Positions 7,915-17,140 of a stretch of DNA of 64,000 nucleotides are shown here, piece by piece. The position numbers were made by a program, and so were the translations under genes. Location of the stretch: contig NZ_CP024845.1 in the NCBI RefSeq assembly GCF_002788215.1, positions 3,100,001-3,164,000 of the forward strand. Reading direction: 5' to 3'. A model generated the notes under the pieces. That model was not told the origin of the DNA. It searched no databases and saw nothing but the letters and a program-made list of their open reading frames with translations. The stretch comes from Halohasta litchfieldiae. Lineage in GTDB: Archaea > Halobacteriota > Halobacteria > Halobacteriales > Haloferacaceae. Numbering within the stretch: position 1 is the first letter of the stretch; every line of letters begins with the position of its first letter.

Positions 7915-8700
7915 TCACACAGCTAAGCCGACGTCGACGCCGAGCATGATCGCAAAGCCGAGAATAAACGTCACTGTTGCTGTGTCAGCGTAGCCGTGAC
8001 TGTGACTTTCGGGGATGAGTTCGCGGAAGACGACCGCCATCATCGCGCCAGCCGCGAACCCAGCCGCAGCGGGGAAGACACCGGTGACGACCCCGACGAG
8101 TGCAAAGCCCGCCGCCGCCGCAATCGGCTCCGGAATCGCCCCCGAGAGGGTTGTATACAGGATCGTCTTGACCTTCGAGAGTCCGGTCTGGCTCGCGGGC
8201 ACCGCCATCGCAAACCCGTCGGGCACGTTCTGGATCGCAATCGCCCCTGCGAGTGCGATGCCGACTTCCTCGAACCCACTGGCGAAGGCGATCCCGATAG
8301 CAAGCCCTTCGGGAACGTTGTGAATCGTGATCGAACTTCCGATCAGGACCGCCCGGCGCATGGCGTCGTCTTCCTCGTCGACCGGCTGTGACTCGGGGAA
8401 CTCGTCGCCGTTCGGGCCTCTGAACAGCATATGAGCGTGTGGAATCGCCCAGTTGGCCGCAAGCAGAAACCCGCCGCCGACAATGAAGCCGCCGCTGACC
8501 TCCGCGAGCGTGCCGAGTTCGAGGCCCGGAACGACCAGCGCAAACACTGCCGCACCGACCATGATCCCCGCCGCGAGACCGAGCGCGCCGTCGTACACAC
8601 GGTGGCTGACGTTGCTCGCTATCAGAATCGGCAGCGCACCGAGCCCAGTGGCCGCGCCAGCCAGCAGGGCGATGAACGTCACGTCGACCACTGATATCAT
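7915..8700 (-). CDS. ZIP family divalent metal transporter
   Basis: A 261-residue integral membrane protein with about eight hydrophobic segments. The ZIP signature HNVPEGLAIG sits at residues 127-136 in transmembrane helix 4, with a second helix-5 motif QNVPDG about 30 residues later. The acidic loop between helices 3 and 4 (FPESQPVDEEDD, about 101-112) replaces the His-rich loop of many ZIPs. The family moves Zn, Fe or Mn into the cytoplasm down a gradient; the metal here is unknown. It is transcribed alone on the minus strand, convergent with the putative RNA gene, and divergent from rqcH after 89 bp. Confidence 0.9.
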   Translation of the reverse strand: MISVVDVTFIALLAGAATGLGALPILIASNVSHRVYDGALGLAAGIMVGAAVFALVVPGLELGTLAEVSGGFIVGGGFLLAANWAIPHAHMLFRGPNGDEFPESQPVDEEDDAMRRAVLIGSSITIHNVPEGLAIGIAFASGFEEVGIALAGAIAIQNVPDGFAMAVPASQTGLSKVKTILYTTLSGAIPEPIAAAAGFALVGVVTGVFPAAAGFAAGAMMAVVFRELIPESHSHGYADTATVTFILGFAIMLGVDVGLAV

Positions 8701-8789
8701 AATTCGACTGCCGCATTCAAGGAATAAAAAACGCCTGTTCCCGGAGTGCGGAGCGACACCCCTTTTTCACGTCGTGGTGAACTCACCGT

Positions 8790-10913
8790 ATGGACCCCAA
8801 GCGGGAGCTTTCGAGCATCGACCTTGCGGCACTCGTCACCGAGTTGGGCCGGTACGAGGGCGCAAAGGTCGACAAGGCGTATCTCTACGGCGACGATCTG
8901 CTGCGGCTCAAGATGCGGGATTTCGACCGCGGTCGCGTCGAACTCATGATCGAGGTTGGCGACACCAAACGCGCTCACATGGCCGACCCCGACCACGTCT
9001 CCGACGCACCGGGTCGACCGCCGAACTTCGCCAAAATGATCCGGAACCGCCTCGGCGGGGCGGATTTTGCTGGTGTCTCCCAGTACGAATTTGATCGAAT
9101 CTTGGTCTTCGAGTTCGAGCGACCCGACGCCAACACGACGATTGTCGCCGAACTGTTCGGACAGGGCAACATCGCAGTTCTGGACGAAGCCGGCGAGGTC
9201 GTCCAGAGCTTGGAGACGGTTCGGCTCAAATCCCGAACCGTCGCGCCCGGTTCCCAGTACCAGTTCCCCGACTCACGGCTCAACCCCTTGTCGGTCAGCT
9301 ACGACGCCTTCGAGCGAGAGATGGAGGCCTCAACTACGGACGTCGTCCGGACACTCGCCACCCAACTCAACCTTGGGGGACTGTACGCCGAAGAGGTCTG
9401 TACCCGCGCCAACGTCGACAAAGAACTCGATATCGACGAGGCCGACGAGTCGACGTTTCAGGCCATCTACGACGTACTCGACAACCTCGCAACGCGTGTG
9501 AACGCCGGGGATTTCGAGCCGCGACTGTATCTCGACGAGGAGGCGGTTGTCGACGTCACTCCGTTCCCACTGGCCGAACGCGAAGCCGAGAATCTCGACG
9601 AGGAGGCCTACGACAACTTCAACGACGCCGTCGACGAGTACTTCTTCCGACTGGATCGTTCGGACGACGAGACCGACGACACCGAACCCACGACCAGCAA
9701 ACCGGATTTCGAAAGCGAAATCGCCAAACAGAACCGCATCATCGAACAACAGCAGCAGGCCATCGAAGGCTTCGAGGAGCAGGCCGAGGCCGAACGCGAG
9801 AAGGCCGAAGCGCTGTATGCCAAATACGATCTGGTCGACGAGATCCTCTCGACCATCCAGACCGCCCGCGAGCAGGGCGTTCCATGGGATGAGATCGGCG
9901 AAACCTTGCAGGCGGGAGCCGAGCAGGGAATCCCGCAAGCCGAGGCTGTGGTGAACGTCGACGGCTCCCAAGGGACCGTCACGGTCGACCTCGGCGAAAC
10001 ACAGGCGACGATTGATGCGACCACCGGCGTCGAAAAGAACGCCGACGAGCTTTATAAAGAGGCCAAACGCGTCGAAGAGAAAAAGGAAGGCGCGAAGGCG
10101 GCTATCGAAAACACCCGTGAGGATCTCGAAGCTGCCAAAGCCCGGCGTGAGGCGTGGGATGCCGAGGATCAGGAAGACGAGGACGATGACAACGGAGTGA
10201 CCGACGAGGACTACGAGGAGATGGACTGGACGGCCCGAAAATCGGTCCCGATCAAGCGAAACGAGCAGTGGTACGAGCGGTTCCGCTGGTTCCACACGAC
10301 CGACGACTTCCTCGTCATTGCCGGCCGAAACGCCGACCAGAACGAGGAACTTGTCAAGAAGTATATGAGCCGCGGTGACAAGTTCTTCCACGCCCAGGCC
10401 CACGGCGCGCCGGTGACGATTCTCAAAGCGACAGGCCCCAGCGAGTCGGCTAAGGATATCGACTTTCCGGAGTCGACGCTCGAAGAGGCCGCCACCTTTG
10501 CGGTCTCGCATTCGTCGGTCTGGAAAGCCGGCCAGTACGCAGGCGACGTCTACATGGTCGATCCCGATCAGGTCTCGAAAACCCCCGAGAGCGGCGAGTA
10601 CATCGACAAGGGGAGCTTCGTGATTCGCGGGGACCGTACCTACTTTGACGATACGGCAGTCGACCTCGCGGTCGGGATTCAGTGTGAGCCACAGACCCGC
10701 GTCGTTGGCGGTCCCACGGATGCGGTCGACAAAAACGCCGCAACCCAGATTGGGCTGCAGCCCGGCAAATTCGCCCAAAACGACATGGCAAAACGCTGTT
10801 ACCGCGAACTCAAAGAGCGGTTCGTTGACGAAGGCTTCGTCAGGAAGGTCGCCAGCCCCGATCTGATCCAGGAGCATCTGCCGGCCGGTGGCAGCCAGCG
10901 TGTCGACCAGTAG
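8790..10913 (+). CDS. rqcH: Ribosome rescue protein RqcH (NFACT / Rqc2 / NEMF family)
   Basis: A 707-residue protein. NFACT-N occupies about residues 1-220 and contains the conserved Asp-Arg pair (D102-R103 in FDRILVFEF) needed for tRNA-dependent tailing in family members. A helix-hairpin-helix/coiled-coil section follows (about 300-470, with the IEQQQQAIEGFEEQAEAERE helix). NFACT-R (DUF814) begins near DWTARKSVPIKRNEQW and runs to about 640, with RGDKFFHAQAHGAP. The family binds peptidyl-tRNA-obstructed large subunits after ribosome splitting and adds Ala/Thr tails. The C-terminal NFACT-C region of eukaryotic homologues is absent, as is usual in archaea. It appears monocistronic; pelota lies 4 kb downstream. 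Confidence 0.92.
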   Translation: MDPKRELSSIDLAALVTELGRYEGAKVDKAYLYGDDLLRLKMRDFDRGRVELMIEVGDTKRAHMADPDHVSDAPGRPPNFAKMIRNRLGGADFAGVSQYEFDRILVFEFERPDANTTIVAELFGQGNIAVLDEAGEVVQSLETVRLKSRTVAPGSQYQFPDSRLNPLSVSYDAFEREMEASTTDVVRTLATQLNLGGLYAEEVCTRANVDKELDIDEADESTFQAIYDVLDNLATRVNAGDFEPRLYLDEEAVVDVTPFPLAEREAENLDEEAYDNFNDAVDEYFFRLDRSDDETDDTEPTTSKPDFESEIAKQNRIIEQQQQAIEGFEEQAEAEREKAEALYAKYDLVDEILSTIQTAREQGVPWDEIGETLQAGAEQGIPQAEAVVNVDGSQGTVTVDLGETQATIDATTGVEKNADELYKEAKRVEEKKEGAKAAIENTREDLEAAKARREAWDAEDQEDEDDDNGVTDEDYEEMDWTARKSVPIKRNEQWYERFRWFHTTDDFLVIAGRNADQNEELVKKYMSRGDKFFHAQAHGAPVTILKATGPSESAKDIDFPESTLEEAATFAVSHSSVWKAGQYAGDVYMVDPDQVSKTPESGEYIDKGSFVIRGDRTYFDDTAVDLAVGIQCEPQTRVVGGPTDAVDKNAATQIGLQPGKFAQNDMAKRCYRELKERFVDEGFVRKVASPDLIQEHLPAGGSQRVDQ

Positions 10914-10964
10914 CGTTCCAGAAACCTACACGAACTGACCAGTAAGGGACAGTTCTCTGTGGGG

Positions 10965-10970
10965 TTTATT
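10965..10970 (+). promoter_or_regulatory. TATA-like box of the class II aldolase gene
   Basis: TTTATT is centred about 28 nt before the ATG at 10996, which fits a leaderless or near-leaderless haloarchaeal promoter. Confidence 0.5.
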
Positions 10971-10995
10971 TCCCTCCACACACATCTATCTCAGT

Positions 10996-11988
10996 ATGAC
11001 ATTTCGTGGTGGCGCTGACCTGTCGACAGTGTACGACGACGCCCTCGACGAGGGGTTCGGGCTGATCGCGAGTAACATCGCCGAACCGAACACAATGATC
11101 GGACTGATCGAGGGGGCCCAGCGGGTCGACTCGGATCTCCTCCTGCAGATGTCCAACGGGGCCTGCTCGTTCGCCGGCAACGGCAATCCGATTGCGGGCC
11201 TCAAAGCGATGAGCAACTACATCGACCTCATCGCCGACCAGTACGATATCGGCGTCTTTCTCAACATGGATCACCAGACGGATCTCGATACGATCCGGAA
11301 ACAGATCGAGTTGGAGATCCCCTCCTCGATTATGATCGACGCCTCCCACGACCCCTTCGAGGAGAACGTCAAAAAATCCAAACAGGTCGTCGACTGGGTC
11401 GACGAGGCCGACGCCGACATCCTCGTTGAGGCCGAACTCGGCACGATCAAGGGCGTCGAAGACGAGATCGTCGCCGACGAGGCCTTTTATACCGATCCCG
11501 AGCAGGCCGTCGAGTTCGTCGACCGCACAGGCTGTGATCTGCTGGCGATTTCGGTCGGCACCCAGCACGGCGTCGCCAAAGGCAAGGATCTCGAACTCCG
11601 ACCCGATCTGACCGAAGATATTCGGATGGCGCTTCGAGACCACGGTCTCGACACGCCGCTGGTGCTGCACGGCTCGTCGGGTGTCCAGCCCGAACAGCTT
11701 CAGGAGATGCTGAAACACGGAATCTGTAAGGTCAACAAGGATACCCGCTACCAGTACGAGTACACCCGGACGGCGTTCGATCTCTACCGGGAGGAGACCG
11801 ATGAAATCGTCCCGCCGGAGGGGATCGAAGACCACCGGGATACATTTTTCAACGATGTCGACTGGGCCCCGAACAAGGATCGGTTCGACCCCCGCGTTGC
11901 GGGCCGGAACATCCGCGACCGGATCGCGGACGTGTACGCCGACCTCGCAACCGTCGCCGGGAGTGCTGACCGAAGCAAGTTCAGCTAA
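10996..11988 (+). CDS. fba: Class II (metal-dependent) fructose-bisphosphate aldolase
   Basis: A 330-residue enzyme interconverting fructose 1,6-bisphosphate and the triose phosphates in the cytoplasm. Metal and active-site residues are visible: FLNMDHQTD (His93), the [12 protein letters not shown] segment (Glu146/148), QHG (His191) and VLHGSSGV (His225), followed by the phosphate-binding [11 protein letters not shown]-terminal SNIAEPNTM takes the place of the usual AFNxxN motif. Class II enzymes of this subtype are the main aldolase of several haloarchaea. A second, unrelated class I aldolase lies at 24163-24987. The gene has its own promoter and is convergent with the sensor kinase gene. 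Confidence 0.92.
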   Translation: MTFRGGADLSTVYDDALDEGFGLIASNIAEPNTMIGLIEGAQRVDSDLLLQMSNGACSFAGNGNPIAGLKAMSNYIDLIADQYDIGVFLNMDHQTDLDTIRKQIELEIPSSIMIDASHDPFEENVKKSKQVVDWVDEADADILVEAELGTIKGVEDEIVADEAFYTDPEQAVEFVDRTGCDLLAISVGTQHGVAKGKDLELRPDLTEDIRMALRDHGLDTPLVLHGSSGVQPEQLQEMLKHGICKVNKDTRYQYEYTRTAFDLYREETDEIVPPEGIEDHRDTFFNDVDWAPNKDRFDPRVAGRNIRDRIADVYADLATVAGSADRSKFS

Positions 11989-12008
11989 GCAGTCGACTTG
12001 ACATCCTC

Positions 12009-12026
12009 CCACGACGAAAGTCGTGG
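12009..12026. repeat. GAAA-capped perfect hairpin, IS605/IS1341-end-like or terminator
   Basis: CCACGAC (12009-12015), GAAA, GTCGTGG (12020-12026). The flanks ACATCCTCC on the left and ACTTTCGCCTC on the right resemble the terminal hairpin of haloarchaeal IS605/IS1341 (OrfB/TnpB) elements. No transposase is present, so this would be a solitary end or a remnant. Since it lies between two convergent gene ends it may now work as a bidirectional terminator. Confidence 0.5.
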
Positions 12027-12087
12027 ACTTTCGCCTCGAAACTCTGTAACTGGCGGTTCTTACTGTGGTCCGAGAAACGGTCGTCTG

Positions 12088-13623
12088 CTAGCGTGAACCG
12101 CGGTCCGTCCGCTTGGAGATATCTCGCCCGACGATGAGATGATGGCCGGGAACGATGTTCGTCGTCCCGGTGTACTCGATACGCCGGTCGACGCCGTCGC
12201 CGCCGACGATGGTGACCGTATCGTGTTCGGAGTCTTTGGTCTGGAACCGGCTCCACGCGCCTTCGTAATCGAACTCCTCGGGCAGGAACTCCGCAATCGG
12301 CCGCCCGAGGAGTTGCTGGCTCTCGACCCCATAGACGTCAGCGACCGCCGGGTTGGCTTCGATGATTCGGCCCTCCGTGTCGACGATCACCATCGCGTCG
12401 GAGGCCTCCTCGAAGGCTGCCTGATACTGATCGTGAGCGCGCTTGAGCGTGGGTTGGTGGCTGTCCGTAGTCGACTCCGTCTGCTGGGGGAGACTGATCG
12501 TCATCGTCGTCCCCGCGTCGGTCACTGTGGCATCGATGCTGCCGCCGTGGCCAGTTACGATCCAGTGAGAGATCCACAGCCCGAGTCCACTCCCATGGGT
12601 CAGGGGCGTCTCCGAGCCTGTTTCGAGTACTTTCGCCTCCTGGGGAGCCAGACCGGGACCGTCGTCAGAGACCCGTATTTCGACGCCATCCGATACCTCC
12701 GTAATACAAACGGTAATCGTCGAGGGTGGGCCACCGTGTTTCGCGGCGTTCTCGATCAGCTCTAAGAGGGCTCGCTCGAAACTCGGCAGTACACTGACCG
12801 TGACAGAGTCCACCTGATCGATCTCGATACTCGTATTCGGATGCTGAGAAATAACTCTCTCGGCGACCGCCCGGACGAGCGCAGTGATGTCAGTTGGTTC
12901 GGGGTCGGTCTCAAGGCTGATTATCTGGTCGAGGTCCCGGGCTTTTTGACAGAGTTCGATGATAGTGTCGACACTTTGGAGGGCTATCTCTCCGGACTCA
13001 GTCGCTGAATCTGCCATCAGTTGTATATGCCCACGCGCAATCGACAGCTTGTTTCGGAGGTTGTGCCGGAGCACACGGTTGAGGACGGTCGTAAGGTTGG
13101 CCTGTCTCGTGAGTTCGGTTTCGTGCTGTTGGCGTTCGAGTTCACGTTCGAGCAGTCGGGCAATCATCTCGGCAAACAGACTCTCGCAGTCGCTGAACTC
13201 CCCGCGGGGATCTTCGGCCACGAAACAGACCGTTCCATAGGGCTCACCATCGACGATCAGTGTCGTTCCGTGATAACAGTGCAATCCTTGGGCCTGAAAC
13301 GCAGGGTCGTCAGCCCACCCCTGATTTGGGGCATCGTGGAGTGTGATCTGTTCGTCCGAGTCGACCGTCCGTCGACAGTAGGACAGCTCGAAATCGATCT
13401 CCTGTCCGGTCGGGGCCTCGCCGTCGAACGGCTCGGTGCTGACCAGTATCTCCCAGTACTCCGTTTCGGCGTCGACGCGTGCGAGATAGCCACTGTCGGC
13501 ACTCAAAAACCGCACCCCGATGTCGAGTGCCGCCTGTGCTTTGGTCTCAAACGAGCCGTCGCCCCGAATAATGTCATACAGCTCCTCTCTGGCCGCCTGA
13601 GACGTCAGTGAGTCGCCCGTCAT
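12088..13623 (-). CDS. Sensor histidine kinase: GAF - HisKA - HATPase - PAS
   Basis: A 511-residue protein from ATG 13623 (MTGDSLTSQAAREEL). An in-frame upstream start would add 24 Arg/Gly-rich residues and is less likely. A GAF domain (about 12-155, with CYHGTTLIVDGEPYGTVCF) is followed by a coiled linker, HisKA with the phosphoacceptor in RVLRHNLRNKL (His187), HATPase_c (about 285-390: N box ELIENAAKHGG, G boxes DDGPGL and GSGLGL) and, unusually, a C-terminal PAS domain (about 400-505). No membrane segment is seen, so it is cytoplasmic. The GAF-kinase part resembles haloarchaeal light/redox-type kinases. No response regulator is adjacent; the partner is unknown. Confidence 0.85.
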   Translation of the reverse strand: MTGDSLTSQAAREELYDIIRGDGSFETKAQAALDIGVRFLSADSGYLARVDAETEYWEILVSTEPFDGEAPTGQEIDFELSYCRRTVDSDEQITLHDAPNQGWADDPAFQAQGLHCYHGTTLIVDGEPYGTVCFVAEDPRGEFSDCESLFAEMIARLLERELERQQHETELTRQANLTTVLNRVLRHNLRNKLSIARGHIQLMADSATESGEIALQSVDTIIELCQKARDLDQIISLETDPEPTDITALVRAVAERVISQHPNTSIEIDQVDSVTVSVLPSFERALLELIENAAKHGGPPSTITVCITEVSDGVEIRVSDDGPGLAPQEAKVLETGSETPLTHGSGLGLWISHWIVTGHGGSIDATVTDAGTTMTISLPQQTESTTDSHQPTLKRAHDQYQAAFEEASDAMVIVDTEGRIIEANPAVADVYGVESQQLLGRPIAEFLPEEFDYEGAWSRFQTKDSEHDTVTIVGGDGVDRRIEYTGTTNIVPGHHLIVGRDISKRTDRGSR

Positions 13624-13876
13624 CCGATACCAGCCTCTCCGAAGGCGGACTCCCGGTGTCTGGTCGCCCCCTGTACGCCCGTTTCTGACAACCATCCGGT
13701 AGAGGACATTGTGTTAGTTACCATACTGTTTCTACGCACAAATAGGTGTGTGTCAGTCACACCCAAGCCTCAGGGAAAGCAGTTACATCCATCGTCGACC
13801 CTCACAAAGGGTCATCGAGCGACGCGGTTTGTGTCCACCACAGTACATAAGATGGGTGGGGTACTGGATATAGCCA

Positions 13877-15079
13877 ATGCTGAGCGAGTCGCTCCGGGTG
13901 CCCTACCGTGCCGACGACGCCTTCGGGACGATCCTCGTCGGTTCGGTGTTGGCTTTTTTTACACCGGTGTTAGTGGCAGTTTGGACCGTGTTACTGGTCG
14001 CATCGCCATGGGTTGGACTCGCCGCCACGCCGGTGGTCGCCCTGCCGAGTCTCGTACTGCGAGGCTATCTGCTTGCGGTCGTCGACAGTGGCATCCACGA
14101 CCGACCCACTGTCCCGTCGTTCGTGCGCTGGGGGACGCTCGTCCGAAGGGGCGGTTCGTCGACGCTGCTTTCGGCGGTCTATCTGCTTCCGGCGGCTGTG
14201 CTGGGTGGGATTGCGATAGGCGGGTGGGTCGCGGCGGCGATACAGCCGCCGGGGTTCACCGAGTCGGCACAGGCGCTGGTCGGCGTGCTAATTTTGGTCG
14301 CGGGGTTCGGACTCCTGCTCTACGGACTCGTCTATCTCTACGTTCGGCCCGCCGCGCGGGCGGTGTTTGCGTCGACTGGCTCGCTTCGGGCGGCGCTTGG
14401 GGTTCGCCGGGTGCTCCGACTGGCCGCAACCGGTGACTACCTCACGGGGTGGTTGATCGCAATGGGGCTGCTGACGGCCGCGCCAACCCTCCTCCTTCCA
14501 TTGGTTGGGATCGCAGTAGCTGTAGGCTATCTCTCACCGGCAGCCGCGCTGATCATCCTGTTGGTGACGATCCTGCTCGGATTCTACCTTGGGTTCGTCA
14601 TCCGGGTATCGGCGGCATGGGCGACCGGTCGCGGGGGGAGTACGGGACTCGCCGAGATCTATCCGGCATCCGTACGGGACACGACCGCGGAAACGGGCGT
14701 GCTGATGACCGCGGATTCGGCGTCAGCGCCCAGCCCCAAGACCGAACCCAGTCGACCGGAGGCCGACCCAGCCATACAGACGGGACGAACCGTGGGGCTG
14801 AATCCCGCCGAGTCACAGCCTCCCGGAAAGTCGGATCTCCCGGCGGTCGACAGCCAGTCGACACCGACCGAGGCTGATGGCAATGGGTCAGTGTCGGATG
14901 ACGACGGTGAGTCAGTCGACGACGAGAGCAACCAGTTGCGGAGTGATGACGACAACGATAGCAGAGCGGCAAACAGCGTCGGTGCCGACAGCGACGAACC
15001 CGAGGCTCCTGATGGCGATGGCGAGACTAACAACACCGACGACCACGGCTTCGTCTGGGGCGTCGACGACGACCAGTAG
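13877..15079 (+). CDS. DUF4013 membrane protein with long acidic tail
   Basis: A 400-residue protein. Residues 1-250 form a DUF4013 domain with about six hydrophobic segments and the family's N-terminal YRADDAFGTILVGSVLAFF. Residues 255-400 are hydrophilic, low complexity and very acidic (runs of Asp/Ser/Asn), ending in GFVWGVDDDQ, and would lie on one side of the membrane. The family is widespread in haloarchaea; function unknown. The upstream 253-bp gap contains two small hairpins (GGTGTG/CACACC at 13745-13763 and GACCCT/AGGGTC at 13797-13813). A second DUF4013 protein lies at 27689-28402. Confidence 0.75.
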   Translation: MLSESLRVPYRADDAFGTILVGSVLAFFTPVLVAVWTVLLVASPWVGLAATPVVALPSLVLRGYLLAVVDSGIHDRPTVPSFVRWGTLVRRGGSSTLLSAVYLLPAAVLGGIAIGGWVAAAIQPPGFTESAQALVGVLILVAGFGLLLYGLVYLYVRPAARAVFASTGSLRAALGVRRVLRLAATGDYLTGWLIAMGLLTAAPTLLLPLVGIAVAVGYLSPAAALIILLVTILLGFYLGFVIRVSAAWATGRGGSTGLAEIYPASVRDTTAETGVLMTADSASAPSPKTEPSRPEADPAIQTGRTVGLNPAESQPPGKSDLPAVDSQSTPTEADGNGSVSDDDGESVDDESNQLRSDDDNDSRAANSVGADSDEPEAPDGDGETNNTDDHGFVWGVDDDQ

Positions 15080-15133
15080 CCAGAGGCCCAGATCAAACGG
15101 AAGGGTTGTTAGCCGGTCGGCCGAAGAAGGGGT

Positions 15134-16201
15134 ATGCGAATCGCGAGCCGCGGTCGTGGCGAGGAGGGCCGAGAACGGATGACGCTGGTCCCCGAAACCG
15201 TCGATGATCTGTGGCATCTCTCCTACGTCCTCGAACCGGGCGATCTCGTCTCCGGCGACACCACCCGCCGCATCCAGCGCAACGACGACCAGATGCGCGA
15301 CACCGGCGGCCAGCGCGAACACATCTCAGTGACGATTGAGGTCGAGAGCGTCGAGTTCGCCCGCTTCGCCAACCGACTCCGCGTGGGTGGGGTCATCACC
15401 GGCTGCTCCCGCGAGGACCAGCTCGGACTCCACCACACGCTCAATGTCGAACAGCACGAAGAGCTAACCATTGAAAAGCATTTCAAACCGGATCAGATCG
15501 ACCGCATCGAGGAGGCCGAGGAGGCCGCCGACAACCCGGATGTCGCCATCGCCACCGTCGAAGAAGGCGAGGCCTACATCCATCTGGTCAAAGAGTACGG
15601 CGTCGACGAGTACGCCTCCTTCACGAAGCCGACCGGCAAAGGAGAATACTCTCGGCCCCGCGATGAACTGTTCGGCGAGCTGGGAAGCGCACTCAGCCAT
15701 CTCGACACCGACGCGATCATTCTCGCTGGACCGGGATTTACCAAACAGGACGCTCGGGACTACATCGCCGAGAACTATCGGGATCTGGAGGAACTGATTA
15801 CGGTGGTCGACACCTCCAGTGCGGGCGGTCGCGGGGTCCACGAAGTGCTCAAACGCGGTGCGGTCGAAGAGGTCCAAGACGAGACCAGAATCGCCCGCGA
15901 GGCCGAGACCATCGACGAACTGATGACCCGCATTGGCGACGGCGCGAAGGCCGCCTATGGGATCGAGCAGGTCCAAGAGGCCGCCGAGTTCGGGGCTGTC
16001 GAAGAGCTACTGATCCTTGATGAGCGACTCCGAGACGAACGACAGAAAGAGGGCGACTGGGACCTCGACGTCAACGAGGTTATCGAGACTGTCGAACAGA
16101 AGGGTGGCGAAATCACCGTCTTCTCGAAGGAGTTCCAGCCGGGCCAACAGCTGAAAAATCTCGGTGGAATTGCAGCGTTGCTTCGCTACCGGCTCCAGTA
16201 G
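15134..16201 (+). CDS. pelA: mRNA surveillance protein pelota (Dom34)
   Basis: A 355-residue protein of normal family length. N-terminal Sm-like domain (about 1-130, with [18 protein letters not shown]), central domain (about 135-260, [17 protein letters not shown]) and C-terminal eRF1-domain-3-like part (about 265-355, ending [11 protein letters not shown]). With the archaeal aEF1A/ABCE1 partners it splits stalled ribosomes and supports no-go and nonstop decay. RqcH at 8790-10913, which acts on the obstructed large subunit after splitting, lies in the same neighbourhood. It has its own upstream region of 54 nt after the DUF4013 gene. Confidence 0.95.
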   Translation: MRIASRGRGEEGRERMTLVPETVDDLWHLSYVLEPGDLVSGDTTRRIQRNDDQMRDTGGQREHISVTIEVESVEFARFANRLRVGGVITGCSREDQLGLHHTLNVEQHEELTIEKHFKPDQIDRIEEAEEAADNPDVAIATVEEGEAYIHLVKEYGVDEYASFTKPTGKGEYSRPRDELFGELGSALSHLDTDAIILAGPGFTKQDARDYIAENYRDLEELITVVDTSSAGGRGVHEVLKRGAVEEVQDETRIAREAETIDELMTRIGDGAKAAYGIEQVQEAAEFGAVEELLILDERLRDERQKEGDWDLDVNEVIETVEQKGGEITVFSKEFQPGQQLKNLGGIAALLRYRLQ

Positions 16202-16262
16202 TCGACGGTGTCGGTCGCTTCTACCAGTATCTCTTAGTTTCCTGCTTGCAGGGGTGTAGGTA

Positions 16263-17132
16263 ATGGTACTTCCGCAGTCAGTCGACAGTCTCGTTCCGAA
16301 ATACGCGGCTCTTCTCGGACAGCTCGGGGAGTTGCTTGTCGTTGCGGCTGTGGTCTACATCCCCGGTCGATACCTGTTGGAACCGGCCGTCGCGTGGCTG
16401 TTTGGCCGCCGAAACATGGATCCAACCATCGAGCGGGCCCTTCAGAAGGTACTCCACGTGGGCGTCATCGTAGGCACGCTCGCCGTTGCCGCGGCAGCCG
16501 CGGGCTTTAGTGGTCTATTGGGTGGCTCGGCACTCATTGTCGCCGCGCTAACGCTGGCAGTCGGTTTCGCCGCCCAAGACGTGATCTCAAACTTCGTCGC
16601 GGGCGTGTTTATCGTTCAGGATCGGAACTTCACTATCGACGACTGGATCGAGTGGGACGACAAGGCGGGCTTTATCGACGATATTGGCTTCCGGGTGACT
16701 CGCGTCCGAACGTTCGACAACGAGACGATCACCGTCCCCAACACGGAGCTTGCGACGACCTCAGTGACAAACAGAATGAGCAACGACACACTCCGCATTT
16801 CCTACAAATTCGGCATCGGCTACGCGGATAATATCGATGAAACAACGCGTATTTTGCTCGATGTGGCCGATGACCACGACGAAATCCTCACCGATCCCGA
16901 ACCCTCGGTTCGGATGGCTGATCTCGGTGATACCGCAGTACTACTGCAGGCCCGGTTTTGGATCGGCGACCCCGACCGCGAGGAGTTTTCCGAAACCCGG
17001 TCCGAATACATTCAAATAGTCAAAGATCGGTGTGAGGCTGCTGGCATCGATCTCAGTACGACCACTCAACACGATCTGTCGGGCAAACTCACAGTCGACG
17101 AGCCCCCGACATCACTGACTTCCGAACAGTAG
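16263..17132 (+). CDS. MscS-type small-conductance mechanosensitive channel
   Basis: A 289-residue channel. Three hydrophobic helices (about 20-45, 60-82 and 85-115) are followed by the MscS beta domain (IVQDRNFTIDDWIEWDDKAGF, about 117-137) and the alpha/beta cytoplasmic domain (about 170-275). The pore-lining helix region LTLAVGFAAQDVISNFVAGVF is typical. Such channels release solutes on hypo-osmotic shock. It is convergent with a second, shorter MscS-like gene only 8 bp away. Confidence 0.88.
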   Translation: MVLPQSVDSLVPKYAALLGQLGELLVVAAVVYIPGRYLLEPAVAWLFGRRNMDPTIERALQKVLHVGVIVGTLAVAAAAAGFSGLLGGSALIVAALTLAVGFAAQDVISNFVAGVFIVQDRNFTIDDWIEWDDKAGFIDDIGFRVTRVRTFDNETITVPNTELATTSVTNRMSNDTLRISYKFGIGYADNIDETTRILLDVADDHDEILTDPEPSVRMADLGDTAVLLQARFWIGDPDREEFSETRSEYIQIVKDRCEAAGIDLSTTTQHDLSGKLTVDEPPTSLTSEQ

Positions 17133-17140
17133 TCTCCGGC

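Noticed and set aside
9330-10877. A 515-codon minus-strand frame antisense to rqcH
   Set aside because: Shadow of the GC-rich codon pattern; rqcH has complete NFACT domains.
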